Shown here in pieces: positions 61,906-64,000 of a stretch of DNA of 64,000 bases (its first letter is position 1; the number at the start of each line of letters is the position of its first letter). The position numbers and the translations under genes were made by a program. Source of the stretch: Macrobrachium rosenbergii (Eukaryota > Arthropoda > Malacostraca > Decapoda > Palaemonidae); contig NC_089794.1 of assembly GCF_040412425.1 (NCBI RefSeq), positions 12,534,603 through 12,598,602 of the forward strand, given 5' to 3'. A model generated the notes under the pieces. It made no database searches. It was not told the DNA's origin and saw only the letters and a list, made by a program, of their open reading frames with translations.

Positions 61906-64000
61906 ATTACTCTCTCACGAACTTATGAACACTGGCATTAATAACTGTAAAAAAGACTGATTCACACTTGTATGGGAACAAGTGGTGCTAATGGAAGCTT
62001 TTGTTTAAAAAGGAGCATATGTTCAAACCTGATATCATTGGGTTATGGTCTAAATCATAACTGCAACTGCTGAGGAAAGGAGACTAAGGCTCAGAGCAAT
62101 AACATCACAATGATTAAGATCCCATAAGACTGCTAATGTTGACATGAGAGTATAGTATAGTCCAGAGGTAGAGCAAAAGCAAGCAGTGTAGAAGACAATG
62201 ATAGCAATTTTTGGTAAGATTATCTTTCTTATAATTGAGTGCATCTTTTTTTAAGATGTGTTCACCCATAACCACATGTGCCTCTTGATGGGCATACCCT
62301 CATACTGGTGTACCAACATTGGTATGCCTTACGTAGTGAACTTCAGCAGCACTTTCAAGTCCTTTGCCTCACCTCTTAAGCCTCCATCTGTACTCCTTCC
62401 CCCTTTTACCTTTGATCTTTTCTTACTTGGCTATTTAGCTTATCTAACTTAACCTTTCTACAATTTCCACTCTCATTATGTATGTCAATCAGCAACCCTC
62501 ATGATTGATCAGGCTTCTATATGACTGCTGTACACATGTGATTAGTATGATGTTGAATTTTTGTATTATAACATCTAATTGAACCAAATGAAAAACAATC
62601 ACGACCAATTTTCCTTGAGCTCTGTCCACTTACTCGACATCACTTTATGAAACTTGTACAAACCCAATATACAATATACTGTTGCTCATTTATGGAGCTG
62701 TAAGTGTCCAATATAAAAAACAGTCGCCTCATAACACTTGTAGATGTCCACTATAAAAAAAGAAAACACTTTGGCTTATTTTTGGAAATCTTGAAACCTA
62801 TGTACAAAAAACCTTTACCTCATTTCAGTGGAACACTAAACATATTTGGATTTCACCAAGTATCCAAAGAGGAAGAAGTTTCCATAATCCATGAATTATG
62901 TTTAGATTAAGGAATATGATTAGTCAACTGGCTCTTATGAATGCTGGTGTTTCAACATTGATGAAAACATCTTTTATCAAACAGTTGTAGGCAAATGCTC
63001 ACAAGTCATATGCTCTGAACTTTATTGCACTTTGAATGGCAATAAGATTATGATACAGAAATAGATGTGGCTTGCTAAAATCAGGCATGTTTATATGAGG
63101 AAATATTTAAAAGCTCCATTGGAAATTGAGAGTAAATTTTAACTTAATCTAAATCTTTTTATCAAGTCCCCATTACACAAACAGGAAAGATGCCCATTTA
63201 AATGTTTTTTTATCTTTAATTATATACTACTGAAAAATTCCTTTTACAACAAAAAGCTATGACAAATTCTATTGACTTCTTGTTAAATCATTCTTCTTGT
63301 CACAGAGCTTATAATGTAATGCCCTATGAATCAAGTTACAAATGGTTTATATATTCAATTTCTAATTATACAATAATTAGTATTGCACAAACAGAAGGGT
63401 ACATTTTTACCCATGAAATTCTTTACGCAACAAAATATAAAAGTACATATATCACTATCATTATCGCATAAAAAAATGCTTCCCCATCACTCAACAAAAA
63501 AAAATTTCACAATGTTAAAGTCACAATTGAAAAATCATAATGAATAACAGTAATCTTCTGTGCCTGACAGAATTTAATGACTATAAATGATGCTGGTAGA
63601 TAATGCTGAGGCAATATTGATTAATAATGTAAATACAGTATATAAGCTATTATATGGATGGCCATTTGGTGTAGCAGAGATGCCATTTCGATTACCAAAA
63701 TAGATATATGTATATATTGTATATATAAAAATCAAATCTACAATAGCAAAATATGGTCCAAAGGAACCCAAATTCATAAACAATATACGAAAATGAAATC
63801 TCACACTCATCCATCAGGATCTAACCCACACACTTTTGCAAAGGCATCCACTCACAACAAAGATCCTTATGTACACAAGTAAAACCCTAATTGCACAATC
63901 ACGTCAGCTGCTACAGAAAAGCACACATATAAACCAACAGATAGGAAGGGCAGATATGGTTTAAATATATGCCACAAAAGTTTACACTGAGAACAAGATA
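61906..64000. other. AT-rich DNA to the window end, nothing recognised
   Basis: Short open frames occur on both strands, but none has promoter, splice or family support. Confidence 0.5.

Overview
This is animal genomic DNA, most likely from a decapod crustacean. The evidence is long AT, CT, GT and AAT microsatellites, several tRNA-derived SINE families of a type I recall from decapod transcripts and genomes, a DIRS1-like tyrosine-recombinase retroelement (a group known from Decapoda), and spliced genes for small secreted proteins built like arthropod cuticle-protein genes. The species cannot be fixed from the sequence alone. No rRNA, functional tRNA, CRISPR array or bacterial-type operon is visible.

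Host genes occupy 2.7-24.7 kb. Four small genes lie in tandem on the minus strand (2736-4070, 12361-13328, 18302-19691, 23272-24660). Each has three coding exons. Exon 1 carries only four (or five) codons, exon 2 carries the rest of a signal peptide and the N-terminal part, and exon 3 carries a Tyr/Pro/Gly/His-rich C-terminal part. Intron phases (0, then 1) are identical in all four. All four promoters share one layout: a CAAGG core, an 11-12 bp gap, a TATA box, an initiator 33-34 bp from the TATA start, then a 37-49 nt leader. The mature proteins read essentially without cysteine and are probably extracellular cuticle or matrix proteins. Gene 4 carries a 1-nt shift inside its exon 3 repeat. 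The DNA between the genes is non-coding: microsatellites, SINEs, two strong hairpins, a palindromic dispersed repeat and a CCT-rich minisatellite just upstream of gene 3.

From 25-38.9 kb the DNA is AT-rich and repetitive. It holds a degenerate satellite with units of about 150 bp, a series of diverged 1.0-1.6 kb units, a non-LTR retroelement relic, and then a complete but dead Ty3/gypsy element on the minus strand (33091-37429, AGGA target duplication) with a SINE inside its gag. A second related gypsy element on the plus strand (38894-43640, CTAGT duplication) sits inside the satellite. Both look like the CsRn1 clade, with a C-X2-H-X9-C-X3-C Gag knuckle and a TGGTGA primer site. Both are broken, but in different places.

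At 44.0-49.9 kb lies a DIRS1-like element bounded by inverted repeats of about 330 bp. It contains decayed gag, RT, RNase H and tyrosine-recombinase segments, a nested pogo-type MITE, a SINE fragment and a truncated RTE-type reverse transcriptase. A TTAA-flanked DNA transposon relic (50685-52245) follows. The last 12 kb is AT-rich with SINE copies, short tandem repeats and a few decayed coding relics. I recognise no intact gene there.
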